Assembly (NCBI GenBank): GCA_963790875.1
Contig: CAWBQT010000003.1
Span: forward strand, 620,001 to 684,000
Length of the DNA: 64,000 nucleotides
Direction: 5' to 3'
Source: AP-15 sp963790875
GTDB taxonomy: Bacteria > Pseudomonadota > Alphaproteobacteria > ATCC43930 > CGMCC-115725
The notes below the pieces were generated by a model that saw only the letters and a list, made by a program, of their open reading frames with translations, had not been told where the DNA came from and ran no database searches. The number at the start of each line of letters is the position of its first letter. The stretch's first letter is position 1. Below are positions 1-7,080 of this stretch, piece after piece. Position numbers and translations under genes: made by a program.

Positions 1-1
1 T

Positions 2-106
2 CCCGCCGCCGACACCGTCGAGAAGATCCTGGAGGCGGCGGAAAACTGCCCGGTCAGCGCGATTTTCGTCGAGGATGCCGAGACCGGGGAAAAACTGTTC
101 CCATAA
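2..106 (+). CDS. Ferredoxin, C-terminal end (3Fe-4S/4Fe-4S type), cut by window edge
   Basis: The first 34 codons end in TAA at 104-106 and read as the tail of a small bacterial ferredoxin: a helix followed by ENCPVSAIFVED and a short acidic end. The Cys-Pro followed by a hydrophobic strand is the usual last cluster ligand of 3Fe-4S/4Fe-4S ferredoxins. It lies 166 bp upstream of a 2Fe-2S ferredoxin and a P450 gene in the same direction, so it is probably another electron carrier for that system. The N-terminal ligands are outside the window, so the cluster type cannot be settled. Confidence 0.6.
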   Translation, partial: PAADTVEKILEAAENCPVSAIFVEDAETGEKLFP

Positions 107-139
107 AGCTCGCCCCGCAATGACCCTGACGCCGTCCGT

Positions 140-229
140 GTGGCCGGACTTGATCCGGCCACGCACGGCTTCTTGTCGAATGGGCAGGCCGGCGGTTAAA
201 GAGGTGGGTGCGCGGGTCAAGCCCGCGCA
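140..229. repeat. Pair of REP-like palindromes between the ferredoxin genes
   Basis: Two hairpins lie in this gap. One at 140-162 has a perfect 9-bp stem (GTGGCCGGA/TCCGGCCAC) around the loop CTTGA. The other at 209-229 has an 8-bp stem (TGCGCGGG/CCCGCGCA) around TCAAG. The two loops are reverse complements, so the second hairpin looks like an inverted relative of the first. This resembles the dispersed extragenic palindromes of alphaproteobacteria. It could also act as an attenuator between the two ferredoxin genes; no T-run follows either stem. Confidence 0.5.
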
Positions 230-272
230 AGGGGATTTGCTCGTAGACGGATGTTGAACAGGGCGACAACAG

Positions 273-599
273 ATGCCGAAGGTGACCTATATCGAATATG
301 ACGGGACCGAGCATCCGGTCGAGGTGCCGCTCGGCCTGTCGGTGATGCGCGGCGCCGTCACCAACGCCGTGCCCGGGATCGACGCCGATTGCGGCGGCGA
401 GTGCGCCTGTGCGACCTGTCATGTCTATGTCGATCCGGCATGGCTCGACCGCACCGGGCTGCCCGAGCCGGGTTCGATGGAAGCCAGCATGCTGAGCTTC
501 GCCGCGGCGGCCGAGCCTAATTCGCGGCTCTCCTGCCAGATCACGATGACGGAAGCGATGGACGGGCTCGTCGTGCGCATGCCGGAAGGCCAGCACTGA
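273..599 (+). CDS. 2Fe-2S ferredoxin (adrenodoxin/putidaredoxin type)
   Basis: This 108-aa protein is the usual size of a P450 redox-partner ferredoxin. Cysteines at residues 40, 46, 49 and 88 form the C-x5-C-x2-C...C pattern that binds a plant/adrenodoxin-type 2Fe-2S cluster; an extra Cys44 lies inside the motif. It would carry single electrons from a ferredoxin reductase to the cytochrome P450 that starts 41 bp downstream, in the cytoplasm. No reductase gene is seen in the window. The start ATG at 273 is preceded by an AT-richer stretch without a strong Shine-Dalgarno sequence. Confidence 0.93.
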   Translation: MPKVTYIEYDGTEHPVEVPLGLSVMRGAVTNAVPGIDADCGGECACATCHVYVDPAWLDRTGLPEPGSMEASMLSFAAAAEPNSRLSCQITMTEAMDGLVVRMPEGQH

Positions 600-640
600 G
601 AGCGCGCCATGATTCCGATTGGGGCGAACGGAGGGAGGCG

Positions 641-1894
641 ATGGACACATACGTGAATTATGCCGCTCGCGACGAAGCCTATGCGCTGCCGCTCGATGAA
701 ATCGACGTCAGCGATCCGCGCCTCTATTACAACGACACTTGGTACCCTTATTTCGAGCGGCTGCGCCAGGAGGACCCGGTCCATTACACGCCGGCGAGCC
801 CCTACGGGCCGTATTGGGCGGTCACCAGATATCGCGACATGGTCAAGGTCGAGGTGAACCACAAGGTGTTCTCCTCGTCCGACGATTTCGGCGGCATCCA
901 GATCGAAGACCCGCCGAAGGGGATGGAGCGGACGAGCTTTATCCGCATGGACCCGCCCGAGCATGACGAGCAGCGTCGCGAGGCGAGCCCCAGCGTCAAC
1001 CCGATGAACCTCGCCAAGATGGAGAGCCTGATCCGCGAGCGCACCAGCCAGGTTCTCGATGGACTGCCGCGCAACGAGCCATTCAACTGGGTCGACCGGG
1101 TGTCGATCGAGCTGACCTCGATGATGCTGGCGACGTTGTTCGACTACCCGATCGAGGAGCGGCGCAACCTGATCCGCTGGTCGGATATCGCGATCGCCAA
1201 TATCAACGCGCCGGACGCGCCGGTTCGCTCCGAGGCGGAACGCTTTGCCGAGCAGCTGAAATTCACCGAGCACATGAATGAATTGTGGGAGGAGCGGGCG
1301 AAGCGGCCGCCGTCCTTCGACATCATCTCGATCCTGGCGCATGGCGAGGCGACCAGAAGGATGACGCTGCGTCAGAAGATGGGCATCCTGATCCTGTTCC
1401 TGGTCGGCGGCAACGACACGACGCGGAACTCGATGTCGGGCGGAGTCTGGGGCTTGAGCCGCTTCCCCGAGGAATTCGCTAAGGTGCGGGCCGACCGGGC
1501 GCTGATCCCGGGCCTCATTCCGGAAATCATCCGCTGGCAAACGCCGGTAATCCATATGCGACGCACGGCGCTCGAGGACGCCGAGATCGGCGGCAAAAGG
1601 GTCAAGCAGGGCGACAAGGTCGTGCTCTGGTACATCTCGGGCAACCGCGACGAGGACGCGATATCGGACCCCAACCGGCTGATCGCCGACCGGCTGCGGC
1701 CGCGCGAGCATGTCGCCTTCGGCTTCGGCATTCATCGCTGCCTCGGCAACCGCTTGGCCGAAATGCAGCTGCGCATCCTGTGGGAGGAGGTCCTGAACCG
1801 CGACCTCGAGATCGAGGTGCTCGACAAGCCGGTCTACGGCTATTCGAACTTCCTGCGCGCGATCCGATCCTTGCCGGTCCGCCTCGCAGCCTGA
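641..1894 (+). CDS. Cytochrome P450, CYP153-like (terminal alkane/fatty-acid hydroxylase)
   Basis: This 417-aa soluble P450 has the I-helix motif GGNDTTRNSMSGG near residue 255, the K-helix ExxR (EIIRW) near 295, and the haem loop FGFGIHRCLGNRLAE with the axial Cys at about 367. The stretches GGNDTTRN, EIIRWQTP and the haem loop closely follow CYP153 enzymes, class I P450s that hydroxylate the terminal carbon of medium-chain alkanes, fatty acids or cyclic hydrocarbons. The upstream 2Fe-2S ferredoxin is the expected partner. GGAGG lies 5-10 bases before the ATG at 641. The CYP153 assignment rests on remembered motifs; the substrate is inferred. Confidence 0.93.
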   Translation: MDTYVNYAARDEAYALPLDEIDVSDPRLYYNDTWYPYFERLRQEDPVHYTPASPYGPYWAVTRYRDMVKVEVNHKVFSSSDDFGGIQIEDPPKGMERTSFIRMDPPEHDEQRREASPSVNPMNLAKMESLIRERTSQVLDGLPRNEPFNWVDRVSIELTSMMLATLFDYPIEERRNLIRWSDIAIANINAPDAPVRSEAERFAEQLKFTEHMNELWEERAKRPPSFDIISILAHGEATRRMTLRQKMGILILFLVGGNDTTRNSMSGGVWGLSRFPEEFAKVRADRALIPGLIPEIIRWQTPVIHMRRTALEDAEIGGKRVKQGDKVVLWYISGNRDEDAISDPNRLIADRLRPREHVAFGFGIHRCLGNRLAEMQLRILWEEVLNRDLEIEVLDKPVYGYSNFLRAIRSLPVRLAA

Positions 1895-2011
1895 CCACAC
1901 TTAAAAACTCTGTGGGGCGACCGCGCCCGCATGGTGGCCCGGCGCCGTGACGTCGCGCGGCACCGCGGCCGCAAGGTCCGGCGCGGACAGCAGGATGCTT
2001 AGAGAAGCGCG

Positions 2012-2179
2012 TCACGCGCATACGCCCCTGCGGCGGCCGATGTGCGGGTGAAGCAACAGAAGCTCCGTGAGCGCCTGAACGCGAGCCTGAACCCGGCGCC
2101 CGCCGCGCAGCGAATGGGCGGCGACGTAATCGAGGATCGCGCCAAGGTCGGCAGGTACAGGAAGGGTATAGCACCTCAC
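2012..2179 (-). pseudogene. RelE/ParE-family toxin remnant
   Basis: A GTG at 2179 overlaps the antitoxin stop codon (GTGA), and the frame reads DLGAILDYVAAHS...RVQARVQ...LLLHPHIGRRRG before a TGA at 2012. This matches the N-terminal two thirds of RelE/ParE toxins (a helix-rich start, then HPHIG). Family members run to about 95-100 residues with a C-terminal beta-hairpin; here only 55 residues remain and no frame downstream restores the PYPYLIFY-type strand. I therefore call it a truncated, inactive toxin. The four-base overlap with the antitoxin is the normal arrangement of such operons. Confidence 0.55.
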
Positions 2180-2395
2180 AGACCGTGCTTAGCCCATACC
2201 GCCCGCACCCGCTCATCGGTCGAGAATTCGCTACGGGCGGCGGCCGCCTTCGAGGCGGCGATCGCGGCGTGCTCTTCGGACGTAAGCGGCACCGGCGGTT
2301 CATGATCCACACCGGCGAGCCGGAGAACAGTGGGCGACCTGATCCTGCATGTCGGGAGGGAGATTGCGAGCGACAGCAAGGGCTTGATAGGAGAA
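2176..2395 (-). pseudogene. Antitoxin of the RelE/ParE-like pair, frameshifted
   Basis: Two minus-strand frames together give a recognisable antitoxin. The first, from about 2395, reads ALAVARNLPPDMQDQVA. The second reads VLRLAG, then PPVPLTSEEHAAIAASKAA, and ends ERVRAVWAKHGL at 2176. The switch is at the GGG run 2332-2334 (forward strand); removing one base gives a continuous frame. No convincing ATG begins the first frame near the expected place. It lies just upstream of the toxin remnant. It could be a decayed gene or an intact antitoxin with a sequence error. Confidence 0.5.
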
Positions 2396-2511
2396 CGGCC
2401 GCGCGGCGCTTGAAAAATAACGGCGGATGCCCACATCATTAACGTCAACTTCTTCATCGCTCAGCCTGCTAGCCAGGCGCAATCGAGCGCCGAGCCTGCT
2501 CCCGGTTCAGT

Positions 2512-2577
2512 GTCGTCGTTTGACCCCGCCAATCCCAGTCGGGCGGCGGCGACCCCTTATTTACAGGAACGACGACG
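2512..2577 (+). promoter_or_regulatory. cspA 5' leader with long-range stem at the start codon
   Basis: GTCGTCGTT at 2512-2520 is the reverse complement of AACGACGAC at 2568-2576, immediately before the ATG at 2578. In the mRNA this 9-bp stem (10 with a G-U pair) would close a loop of 47 nt and occlude the region between the AGGA ribosome-binding site and the start codon. Cold-shock mRNAs are known to use 5' leader folding to control translation; a temperature-responsive role here is inference. Confidence 0.35.
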
Positions 2578-2784
2578 ATGACGATCGGAACCGTGAAATG
2601 GTTCAACGCCCAAAAGGGCTACGGCTTTATTCAGCCGGAGGACGGCTCGAAAGATGTGTTCGTACATATCTCGGCCGTCGAGCGCTCCGGGATCGGCAAT
2701 CTGCACGAGGGCCAGCGGCTGAGCTTCGAGCTGGAGCGTGGCACCCAGGGCAAGACTTCCGCGGTCGATTTGCAGCAGGTCTAG
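2578..2784 (+). CDS. cspA: Cold shock protein, CspA family
   Basis: This 68-aa single cold-shock domain protein carries both RNA-binding motifs, KGYGFI (RNP1) and VFVHIS (RNP2), after the usual GTVKWFN start. It acts as a cytoplasmic single-stranded nucleic-acid binder and RNA chaperone. AGGA lies about 10 bases upstream of the ATG. The gene stands alone, with a toxin-antitoxin remnant upstream on the other strand and a small hypothetical gene 67 bp downstream. The acidic segment after RNP1 and the C-terminal VDLQQV are typical of alphaproteobacterial members. Which of several csp paralogues it is cannot be told. Confidence 0.95.
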   Translation: MTIGTVKWFNAQKGYGFIQPEDGSKDVFVHISAVERSGIGNLHEGQRLSFELERGTQGKTSAVDLQQV

Positions 2785-2851
2785 GTCTAGGCGCGATGTG
2801 ATGAGGGGAGCGCGAAGGGCGCAGCTCTCCTTTCCCCTTTAAGCGGTCTCT

Positions 2852-3040
2852 ATGGATTTTTCGACAACCACATTGCCGTCGGTGCCGGCCGAATACTACC
2901 GGCGGCTGGCGGCACGGGTTCGGCTCTTGATGAACGAGGCCACCACGCCGGCGATCAAGGGAAGGTTGCACGTGACCGCCCGCGAGTATGAGCGCCTGGC
3001 GGCGCATGCCGATAAGGAGACACCGCCGGTCGAGCGCTGA
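2852..3040 (+). CDS. Small hypothetical protein
   Basis: This 62-aa frame lies 67 bp after cspA on the same strand. The protein begins with a short loose segment, then VPAEYYRRLAARVRLL and a second helix ending AREYERLAAHAD, which looks like a two-helix antiparallel hairpin. Similar short Tyr/Arg/Ala-rich proteins are common in Bradyrhizobium and relatives, with no known function. There is no signal peptide or membrane segment. A CTTT-rich stretch rather than a clear Shine-Dalgarno precedes the ATG, so the start is uncertain. Confidence 0.45.
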   Translation: MDFSTTTLPSVPAEYYRRLAARVRLLMNEATTPAIKGRLHVTAREYERLAAHADKETPPVER

Positions 3041-3166
3041 GGGCCGCTCGCATTGCCGGCCGGCCGCATCATCAGGAGCAGATGCCTTGCGCCGCCGGCG
3101 AACACATCCTAAGCGAACTGCAGTCGACCCGGTGAGAGACGGACCCGCTGCCCATGGGTACCGCCT

Positions 3167-5350
3167 TCAGATCGTTGCGGCGAGCCTTTGCCGTCGCTCA
3201 GGTGCCATTTCGAGGTCGGCGAGGACCCTTTCGATAATCGGCATGCCGATCTCGGCACGCCGGGTCATCACCAATTCGGGATGGAACTGAACGGCGGCGA
3301 TCGGCAGGGTCCGGTGCTCGATCGCCATGATGACGCCGTCGGCGGTCTCGGCCGTGACCGAGAGGTCGAGCGGTAGCCGATCGCGGCGGGCATGGAGCGA
3401 ATGATAGCGGCCGACCGTGAATTCCCGCGGCAGGCCGCGCAGCAGCCGGCCGCCGACGACCCGGACCGGCGACGCCTTGCCGTGGAACGGTGTCGCCAGG
3501 ATGTCGAGTGCGCCGCCGAAATACTCGACGATCCCCTGCAGCCCGAGGCAAACGCCAAAGACCGGCAGGCGCTGACCGACCAGGAGATCGAGCGTTTCAG
3601 CCATCGCAAAATCGGCGGGCCGGCCCGGCCCCGGCGACAGCACGACCAGGTCGGGACGCGCCCCGTGGCGCAATTCGGCACGCGCCATGTCCGGGCGCAA
3701 TGTCCTGACCTCGGCCCCGGTCGTCCGGATATAGTTGGCGAGGGTGTGGACGAACAAATCCTCGTGATCGACCAGCAATACCTTGCGCCCGACGGCGGCG
3801 GCGGGCGGCGGCGCCGCCGTCGGCGCTGCCGCCGCCCGGCCACGGATCGCCGCGAACATCGCCGCCGCCTTGAGCCGGGTCTCGGCCTCCTCGGCTTGCG
3901 GATCGCTGTCGTAAAGCAATGTCGCGCCCGCCCGCACCTCGGCTACGCCATCCTGCATGCGGATCGTGCGCAAGGTCAGCCCGGTATTCATGTTGCCGTC
4001 GAAGGTGACGCGGCCGATCGCGCCGCCATACCACCGCCGCGGCGACCGTTCTTCGTCTTCGACAAAGCGGATCGCCCAGAGCTTTGGCGCGCCGGTGACC
4101 GTCACCGCCCAGGCATGGCTCAAGAACCCGTCGAGCGCGTCGAATTCCGGCCGCAATTCGCCTTCGACATGGTCGACGGTGTGGATCAGCCGCGAATAAA
4201 GCTCGATCTGGCGCCGGCCGATGACGCGAACGCTGCCCGGCGTCGACACCCGCGACTTGTCGTTGCGGTCGACATCGGTGCACATCGTCAGCTCGCTCTC
4301 GTCCTTCGCCGAATTCAACAGCTCGCGAATGCGCTCCAAATCCTCGACCGGATCCCGGCCGCGCGCGATCGTGCCGCTGATCGGACAGGTCTCGATCCGC
4401 CGACCCTCGACGCGCACATACATTTCGGGCGAGGCCGAGACCAGGAACTCGCCTTCGCCGAGATTGATCAACGCGCCATAGGGCGCCGGGTTGGCGCTGC
4501 GCAGGCGCTGAAAGACGGCGCTCGGCCTGTCCGCGCAAAGCTCGCTGAACAGCTGTCCGACGACGACCTCGAACAGATCGCCGCAAACAAAGGCCTCCCT
4601 CGCCCGTTCGACGAGAGCGGCATATTCGCCGGGCCCGTGATCGCTCTCGGCCGGTTTCGCCGCCGGCATAGGGTCCAACCGGTAAGGTGCCAGCGCCGCG
4701 GCGCGGTCGAGCCCGACCGTCGCCTCGCTGCCGAGCGTGAATTCATAGCGGTGGACGGCGGCGGTCTGCCGCATATGGTCGACGACGAGGATTTCGTCGG
4801 GCAGATAGAGTACGAGATCACGCTGGTCGTCGGGGCGCGGCAGCCGCAGCCGCATCGGCTCGAACTGGAAGACGAGGTCGTAGCCGAAGGCGCCGTAGAG
4901 CCCAAGATGCGGGTCCTCCGGGCTGCCGAACAGCCGGATCAGCGCGCGCAGCACCGAAAACACCGACGGCTGGCGGCTGCGTTCCTCTTCGGCGAAACGC
5001 TCCCCACCCTCGGCGATCTCGCCGAGGACGGCATCATCCGACCGCTGCAGCGTCGTCGCCGGCAGGCGGGCCAGCGTCTCGCCGATCGCCGGCAGCAAGA
5101 CGCGGCCGCGGCGGTTCAGGGCTTCGATCGAAAAACGCCGGGCCCGCGCCGTGAACACGAGAGGCGGATCGACGAACCCCATGTCCCAGCGCGTGTAGCG
5201 GCCGGGAAACTCGAAGCTCGATGAAAAGAGGACGCCGCGCCGGTTGTCGAGCGCATCGGCGAGCGCCATGTCGGCCGGGCTGTAGGCGCGCATCTCGCTC
5301 TGCCGCTCGATGCGGATGCCGCCATTCGTCAGATAGCTCGTGCTCTGCAT
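3167..5350 (-). CDS. trpE(G): Anthranilate synthase, fused TrpE-TrpG
   Basis: This 727-aa protein fuses both anthranilate synthase subunits, which turn chorismate and glutamine into anthranilate, the first step of tryptophan synthesis. Residues 1-510 are the chorismate-using TrpE part, with PISGTIARGRDP and the metal/chorismate segment DESELTMCTDVDRND. After an Ala/Pro linker, a class I glutamine amidotransferase starts near residue 520 (KVLLVDHEDLFVHTLANY), with nucleophile Cys in GVCLGLQG (about 600) and HPEL near 688. The length matches the trpE(G) genes of rhizobia and Azospirillum. A Trp-rich leader peptide upstream shows regulation by attenuation. Confidence 0.96.
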   Translation of the reverse strand: MQSTSYLTNGGIRIERQSEMRAYSPADMALADALDNRRGVLFSSSFEFPGRYTRWDMGFVDPPLVFTARARRFSIEALNRRGRVLLPAIGETLARLPATTLQRSDDAVLGEIAEGGERFAEEERSRQPSVFSVLRALIRLFGSPEDPHLGLYGAFGYDLVFQFEPMRLRLPRPDDQRDLVLYLPDEILVVDHMRQTAAVHRYEFTLGSEATVGLDRAAALAPYRLDPMPAAKPAESDHGPGEYAALVERAREAFVCGDLFEVVVGQLFSELCADRPSAVFQRLRSANPAPYGALINLGEGEFLVSASPEMYVRVEGRRIETCPISGTIARGRDPVEDLERIRELLNSAKDESELTMCTDVDRNDKSRVSTPGSVRVIGRRQIELYSRLIHTVDHVEGELRPEFDALDGFLSHAWAVTVTGAPKLWAIRFVEDEERSPRRWYGGAIGRVTFDGNMNTGLTLRTIRMQDGVAEVRAGATLLYDSDPQAEEAETRLKAAAMFAAIRGRAAAAPTAAPPPAAAVGRKVLLVDHEDLFVHTLANYIRTTGAEVRTLRPDMARAELRHGARPDLVVLSPGPGRPADFAMAETLDLLVGQRLPVFGVCLGLQGIVEYFGGALDILATPFHGKASPVRVVGGRLLRGLPREFTVGRYHSLHARRDRLPLDLSVTAETADGVIMAIEHRTLPIAAVQFHPELVMTRRAEIGMPIIERVLADLEMAPERRQRLAATI

Positions 5351-5516
5351 GTGAACCCCCTCATTCCGCGGCCGCTTCGCCTGATCCCGGGGGTCTGACG
5401 CCAGAAACTGCGAAGGCCGCCCGGTAATCCGAAGCGGCCCTCCACCAAAGGATAATAAATGGCCGCCTCTCTCAGACGGGCCACCACCACGCTGCCGATA
5501 GCGCGAAACCGATCAT
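5351..5516 (-). promoter_or_regulatory. trp attenuator leader of trpE(G)
   Basis: Between the leader peptide and trpE(G), the minus strand holds repeated blocks that can pair in exclusive ways: GGCGGCC near the leader stop, GGGCCGCTTCGG, CCGGGCGGCCTTCGC, and CGAAGCGGCCGCGG close to the start codon. GGCCGCTTCG and CGAAGCGGCC pair over 10 bp, while GGCCGC also pairs with GCGGCC in the middle block. Together with three adjacent Trp codons this is the layout of ribosome-mediated trp attenuation known for trpE(G) in rhizobia. I do not see a long T-run, so the exact terminator stem is uncertain; it may block translation instead. Confidence 0.7.
5472..5516 (-). CDS. trpL: trp leader peptide (three consecutive Trp)
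   Basis: A 14-codon frame on the minus strand encodes MIGFALSAAWWWPV and stops at 5472. Three adjacent tryptophan codons (TGG TGG TGG) near its end sense charged tRNA-Trp: stalling here when tryptophan is scarce would favour the RNA fold that allows expression of trpE(G), whose ATG lies about 120 bases downstream. Leader peptides with tandem Trp codons are established for trpE(G) in Rhizobium relatives. The frame is too short for routine gene finding. No strong Shine-Dalgarno sequence is obvious before the ATG at 5516. Confidence 0.8.
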   Translation of the reverse strand: MIGFALSAAWWWPV

Positions 5517-5675
5517 GGCCGCGAACCTAGCAGGTCGCCGGGCCCGCCGCAACCACACTCGCAAGGCGCGCAACGTGCGGTCGCTGCGTTTGAACCTTTC
5601 CGGGGCGCGCTTGACGCGGCAGCGGGCGGATCACGATACTGGTCGACCCAGATTCGGGCTACAGGAGGAAAGGCC

Positions 5676-5966
5676 ATGGCGGTCCGGCTCGTCGTTACGT
5701 TCCACGCGGCGCCCGGCAAGGGCGCCGAACTCGCGCAGGCGATGAAGACGCGCTGCGAGGTGTCGCGGCAAGATGAAGGCTGCGAACAGTTCGAGGTGTT
5801 CCAGAGCGTCGTCGATCCCGAGAAGCTCGTCCTGCTCGAATTGTGGAAGGACCAGGCAGCACTCGACGCCCACGCCAAACTGCAGGCGGGACGCCCGCCT
5901 TTGCCGGAGGGGCTGCGGCTCGGCGCCGGCGAGCGCGAGGACTATACCCACAACCGTACCCGCTGA
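5676..5966 (+). CDS. Antibiotic biosynthesis monooxygenase (ABM) domain protein
   Basis: This 96-aa protein has the dimeric ferredoxin-like ABM fold: VRLVVTFHAAPGKGAELAQAM, a central CEVSRQDEGCEQFEVFQSVVDPEKLVLLELW strand-helix segment in two pieces, and a final helix beginning with ALDAHAKL. Family members are small cofactor-free oxygenases (quinol monooxygenase, YgiN-like) or regulators of unknown substrate. AGGAGG lies 8 bases before the ATG. The luciferase-like monooxygenase starts 18 bp after the stop, and an alpha/beta hydrolase follows, so the three genes look like one operon for oxidative breakdown of a small organic compound. Confidence 0.85.
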   Translation: MAVRLVVTFHAAPGKGAELAQAMKTRCEVSRQDEGCEQFEVFQSVVDPEKLVLLELWKDQAALDAHAKLQAGRPPLPEGLRLGAGEREDYTHNRTR

Positions 5967-5983
5967 ACCGGGGAGGCGCCAAA

Positions 5984-7063
5984 ATGCAGGTCTCGTATTT
6001 CGAAACCGGCCGCTACTACGCGCCCTCGAACCTGCCTCGGCAATGGCCGATGCCGGCCGGGGCCTACGATCGCGAGGCGGGTTTGCGCGCCTTTCAGGGC
6101 ATGGTCGAGCGCAGCCGGTATGTCGAGGAACTGGGGTACGACTGGGTCAGCGTCTCCGAGCACCATTATTCGCCGCGCATCCTGACCCCGTCGCTGCCGA
6201 TCGCCGCGGCCTACATCGCCTCGCACGTGCACAACATCAAGATCGCGCTGTTGGGCCCGATCGTGCCGCAGAGCAACCCGGTGCTGCTCGCCGAGGAAAT
6301 GGCGATGCTCGACACGATGGCCGAGGGCCGGCTGGTCGTCGGCATGCTGCGCGGTACCACCAACGAGATGATGACCTACGACCTCAACCCCGAGGAATCG
6401 CGCGAGCGCACCGACGAGGGCATGGAGCTGATCCTGCGTGCCTGGAAGGAACCGCAGCCCTTCGCCTGGCAAGGAAGGCATTTCCATTACCGGACCGTGT
6501 CGGTGTGGCCAAAGCCGCTGCAGCAGCCACTGCCGCCGATCTTTGCCCTCGGCACGAGCCGCGAGGCCAGCGACTTCGCGGCGCGCAACCATGTCGGCCT
6601 CGGCGTGTCGTTCGGTCCGTTCGACGCGATGGGCAAGGTGACCGGCTACTACAAGGACGAGTGCAGGCACTACGGCTGGCAGCCGCAGCCGCAGCAGATC
6701 ATCTACCGCGCGAACATCGTGATCGCCGAGACCGACGAGAAGGCGCAGCAGGCATTGGCGCAGTATCCGCGCGAGGCGGTGTTCCGGCTGAAGGCCGCGG
6801 TCGCCGCCACACTGTTGGAAGTCGACCAGCGCAACGTCGCCGGCGAGGGGCGGCGGCCGGCCAATGTCAACCGGGCATTGCCGATCAACTTCTGCGGCGG
6901 GCCGGACGAGATCGTCGCGCAATTGAAGGAGGCCCGCGAACAGATCGGCTGCGGCGTCGTCGATCTGTCGTTCCAGACCCCGGGCTCGGAAGATCCCGAC
7001 GAGTTGATGGAAGCGCTCGAACTGTTCGGCAAGAAGGTACTGCCGCACGTCCGCGACATCTGA
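5984..7063 (+). CDS. Luciferase-like flavin-dependent monooxygenase (LLM)
   Basis: The 359-aa protein is a bacterial-luciferase-family TIM barrel that would use FMNH2 or F420H2: GYDWVSVSEHHY near residue 45, a central AEEMAMLDTMAEGRLVVGM strand typical of the family, and a C-terminal FCGGPDEIVAQL segment. I start at the ATG at 5984 because GGGGAGG precedes it and the upstream extension overlaps the preceding gene. It lies between an ABM protein and an alpha/beta hydrolase, spaced 17 bp on each side, which suggests an oxygenation-then-hydrolysis pathway. The substrate is not evident. Confidence 0.92.
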   Translation: MQVSYFETGRYYAPSNLPRQWPMPAGAYDREAGLRAFQGMVERSRYVEELGYDWVSVSEHHYSPRILTPSLPIAAAYIASHVHNIKIALLGPIVPQSNPVLLAEEMAMLDTMAEGRLVVGMLRGTTNEMMTYDLNPEESRERTDEGMELILRAWKEPQPFAWQGRHFHYRTVSVWPKPLQQPLPPIFALGTSREASDFAARNHVGLGVSFGPFDAMGKVTGYYKDECRHYGWQPQPQQIIYRANIVIAETDEKAQQALAQYPREAVFRLKAAVAATLLEVDQRNVAGEGRRPANVNRALPINFCGGPDEIVAQLKEAREQIGCGVVDLSFQTPGSEDPDELMEALELFGKKVLPHVRDI

Positions 7064-7080
7064 AATAAAAGGAGGCGGCA

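Noticed and set aside
425..1900. Long minus-strand frame over the P450 and ferredoxin genes
   Set aside because: Asp/Arg/Val-rich mirror of the real genes without any motif.
3392..5224. A 610-codon open frame on the plus strand
   Set aside because: It lies opposite trpE(G), is rich in Arg, Gln and Pro, and shows no domain; it is a GC-driven mirror frame.
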